Below are positions 5,261-5,969 of a stretch of DNA of 5,969 bases, one piece after another. The translations under genes and the position numbers were made by a program. The notes beneath the pieces are model-generated. The model was not told where the DNA came from. It saw only the letters and a program-made list of their open reading frames with translations, and searched no databases. Origin of the DNA: an uncultured Varibaculum sp. (GTDB lineage: Bacteria; Actinomycetota; Actinomycetes; Actinomycetales; Actinomycetaceae). The stretch is from assembly GCA_947255165.1 (NCBI GenBank), contig CAMYFZ010000078.1, forward strand, positions 1-5,969. The letters are read 5' to 3'. Each line of letters begins with the position of its first letter. The first letter of the stretch is position 1.

Positions 5261-5263
5261 AGG
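5258..5263 (+). promoter_or_regulatory. Strong Shine-Dalgarno for the leader ORF
   Basis: GGGAGG is followed by a 7-nt A/T-rich spacer and ATG at 5271. It is the best ribosome binding site on the plus strand of this intergenic region, whereas the glgX ATG at 5329 has no comparable motif. It lies in the 3' arm of the palindrome, extended by AGG (5261-5263) that can pair with CCT (5242-5244), so it could be masked in the mRNA. Confidence 0.55.
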
Positions 5264-5270
5264 AAATTAA

Positions 5271-5327
5271 ATGTTCAACCAACCCCGTCTAGCTAAACGA
5301 ATGGCTCTATTTGGTAGCACCAGATAA
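5271..5327 (+). CDS. Candidate 18-residue leader peptide upstream of glgX
   Basis: The frame reads MFNQPRLAKRMALFGSTR and ends in TAA at 5325-5327. One base (G5328) separates the stop from the glgX ATG, and the two frames differ. The strong GGGAGG seven bases before its ATG argues that ribosomes load here and reach glgX by re-initiation. The peptide is basic (three Arg, one Lys), with no run of one amino acid that would suggest classic attenuation and no recognisable domain. An internal ATG at 5301 is in frame. The alternative is that a single-base indel splits a longer GlgX N-terminus: a one-base deletion just before the stop would join it to glgX. I do not recognise a family. Confidence 0.45.
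   Translation: MFNQPRLAKRMALFGSTR
5286..5299. promoter_or_regulatory. Second TAGCTA-centred near-palindrome
   Basis: CGTCTAGCTAAACG is a 14-bp palindrome with one mismatched position pair, and it shares the TAGCTAA heptamer with the perfect palindrome 39 bp to its left (centre to centre). It falls inside the leader ORF. Two related dyads in one short divergent region suggest paired operator sites, but chance or coding constraint cannot be excluded. Confidence 0.3.
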
Positions 5328-5328
5328 G

Positions 5329-5969
5329 ATGACAGACGTGTCAAGAAAAACATTAGACGACTATTTTAGGCCGTCCAGCCCCTTTGTGCATGGCGGCGCC
5401 GCCGACCCTAATCGCCTGGGGGTTTATCTGCAAGGCAATGGGGTGGATATCGCGGTAGTCGCCCCGAATGCCTCTGCGGTAGAGATCTGTTTTTTCACTT
5501 CCGCTGAACCTACCGCTCCCGAAACTCGCTACCGGCTGCTAGGCCCAGTAGACGGTATCTGGCATGGGCATGTTGCCGGGGTTCTCGCCGGCACCTACTA
5601 TGGTTTTCGCGCCTGGGGACCGTGGAATCCGGAACGCGGCCACGTTTTCAACCCCTACAAACTCGCCCTCGACCCCTATGCTCGCGCCATTAGCGGAAAC
5701 GTGCAGCTTTCCAGTCAAACTTACGCCCATAAAACCGATGACCAGCTTTACCCGGAGCATCCTTTCCAGCTAGATCCGACCAACTCAGCGCCCTATACCG
5801 TACGCGGAGTAGTGACTGGAAAAGAGTTTGATGTGGTTCCCGGGCCCGCTACCCCCTGGGAAAACACCGTTATTTACGAAGCGCACGTCAAAGGGCTCAC
5901 TAAACAGTTACCGGGAGTACCGGAAGAACTACGCGGAACCTACGCGGGACTGGCACACCCGGCCACTAT
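5329..5969 (+). CDS. glgX: Glycogen debranching enzyme GlgX (isoamylase type), 5' part only
   Basis: The first 213 codons are present and the gene runs off the right edge; full-length relatives are roughly 650-750 residues. GlgX hydrolyses alpha-1,6 branches in phosphorylase-trimmed glycogen in the cytosol. An N-terminal CBM48-like domain spans about residues 28-115, containing VAPNASAVEICFF and GTYYGFRAWGPW, then GHVFNPYKLALDPYARAI (104-121), a strong GlgX/TreX hallmark. WENTVIYEAHVKGLTK (177-192) and ELRGTYAGLAHP (200-211) begin the GH13 barrel; the catalytic residues lie beyond the window. The ATG at 5329 lacks a good Shine-Dalgarno and follows a leader ORF stop by 1 nt. A GTG at 5338 is an alternative start. 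It is divergent from the etf operon. A TreX-type role in trehalose synthesis is possible if treY/treZ follow. Confidence 0.92.
   Translation, partial: MTDVSRKTLDDYFRPSSPFVHGGAADPNRLGVYLQGNGVDIAVVAPNASAVEICFFTSAEPTAPETRYRLLGPVDGIWHGHVAGVLAGTYYGFRAWGPWNPERGHVFNPYKLALDPYARAISGNVQLSSQTYAHKTDDQLYPEHPFQLDPTNSAPYTVRGVVTGKEFDVVPGPATPWENTVIYEAHVKGLTKQLPGVPEELRGTYAGLAHPAT

Noticed and set aside
5539..5773. Open frames on both strands inside the glgX fragment
   Set aside because: The glgX frame across this stretch gives the unmistakable GFRAWGPW and FNPYKLALDPYAR motifs, so the others are shadows.

Overview
The window reads as chromosomal DNA of a moderately GC-rich actinobacterium. The order etfB-etfA-cysteine desulfurase-mnmA matches the fixA-fixB ... 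iscS-trmU neighbourhood that I recall from Mycobacterium tuberculosis. Protein details also fit: an MnmA with the actinobacterial CGSRGCC segment, a desulfurase ending in a GWST-type motif, and an EtfB with a DGMTSMLP-type loop. Moderate GC content and intact anaerobe-type flavoprotein genes would suit an Actinomycetaceae-like organism, but that placement is inference. There is no insertion sequence, phage gene, CRISPR array or other sign of an accessory island.

Layout. Bases 1-163 have no supportable gene but hold two perfect stem-loops. Next come two tandem tRNA-Lys(CUU) genes on the plus strand (164-237, 267-343), made by a 78-bp exact duplication. The second directly abuts the stop codon of a convergent minus-strand bcp peroxiredoxin gene (344-820). 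A minus-strand tRNA-Leu(UAG) follows (924-1008). Then comes a four-gene minus-strand operon, transcribed right to left: etfB (4409-5197), etfA (3416-4399), cysteine desulfurase (2169-3416) and mnmA (1062-2168). Its junctions are 9 nt apart, overlapping by 1 nt, and directly abutting. A 131-bp divergent intergenic region separates etfB from the 5' part of a plus-strand glgX-type glycogen debranching gene, which runs off the right edge (5329-5969).

How the genes work together. The desulfurase and MnmA form a plausible sulfur-delivery pair for 2-thiolation of U34 in tRNA Lys(UUU), Glu and Gln. EtfA/EtfB are the two subunits of one electron carrier, and no dehydrogenase or ETF oxidoreductase partner is visible. 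bcp is a stand-alone thiol peroxidase. glgX belongs to glycogen breakdown and is divergently arranged.

Most of the window is housekeeping. The part most worth a second look is the etfB/glgX intergenic region. It holds a perfect 14-bp palindrome and a second near-palindrome with the same TAGCTA core. It also holds a strong Shine-Dalgarno that can be folded into a hairpin, and an 18-codon leader ORF whose stop codon lies 1 nt before the glgX ATG. Secondary points are a desulfurase with a low-complexity insertion and a lost PLP-contact Gln, an EtfA with an unusual FAD-loop sequence, and tRNAs that all end in a G1-U72 wobble pair.
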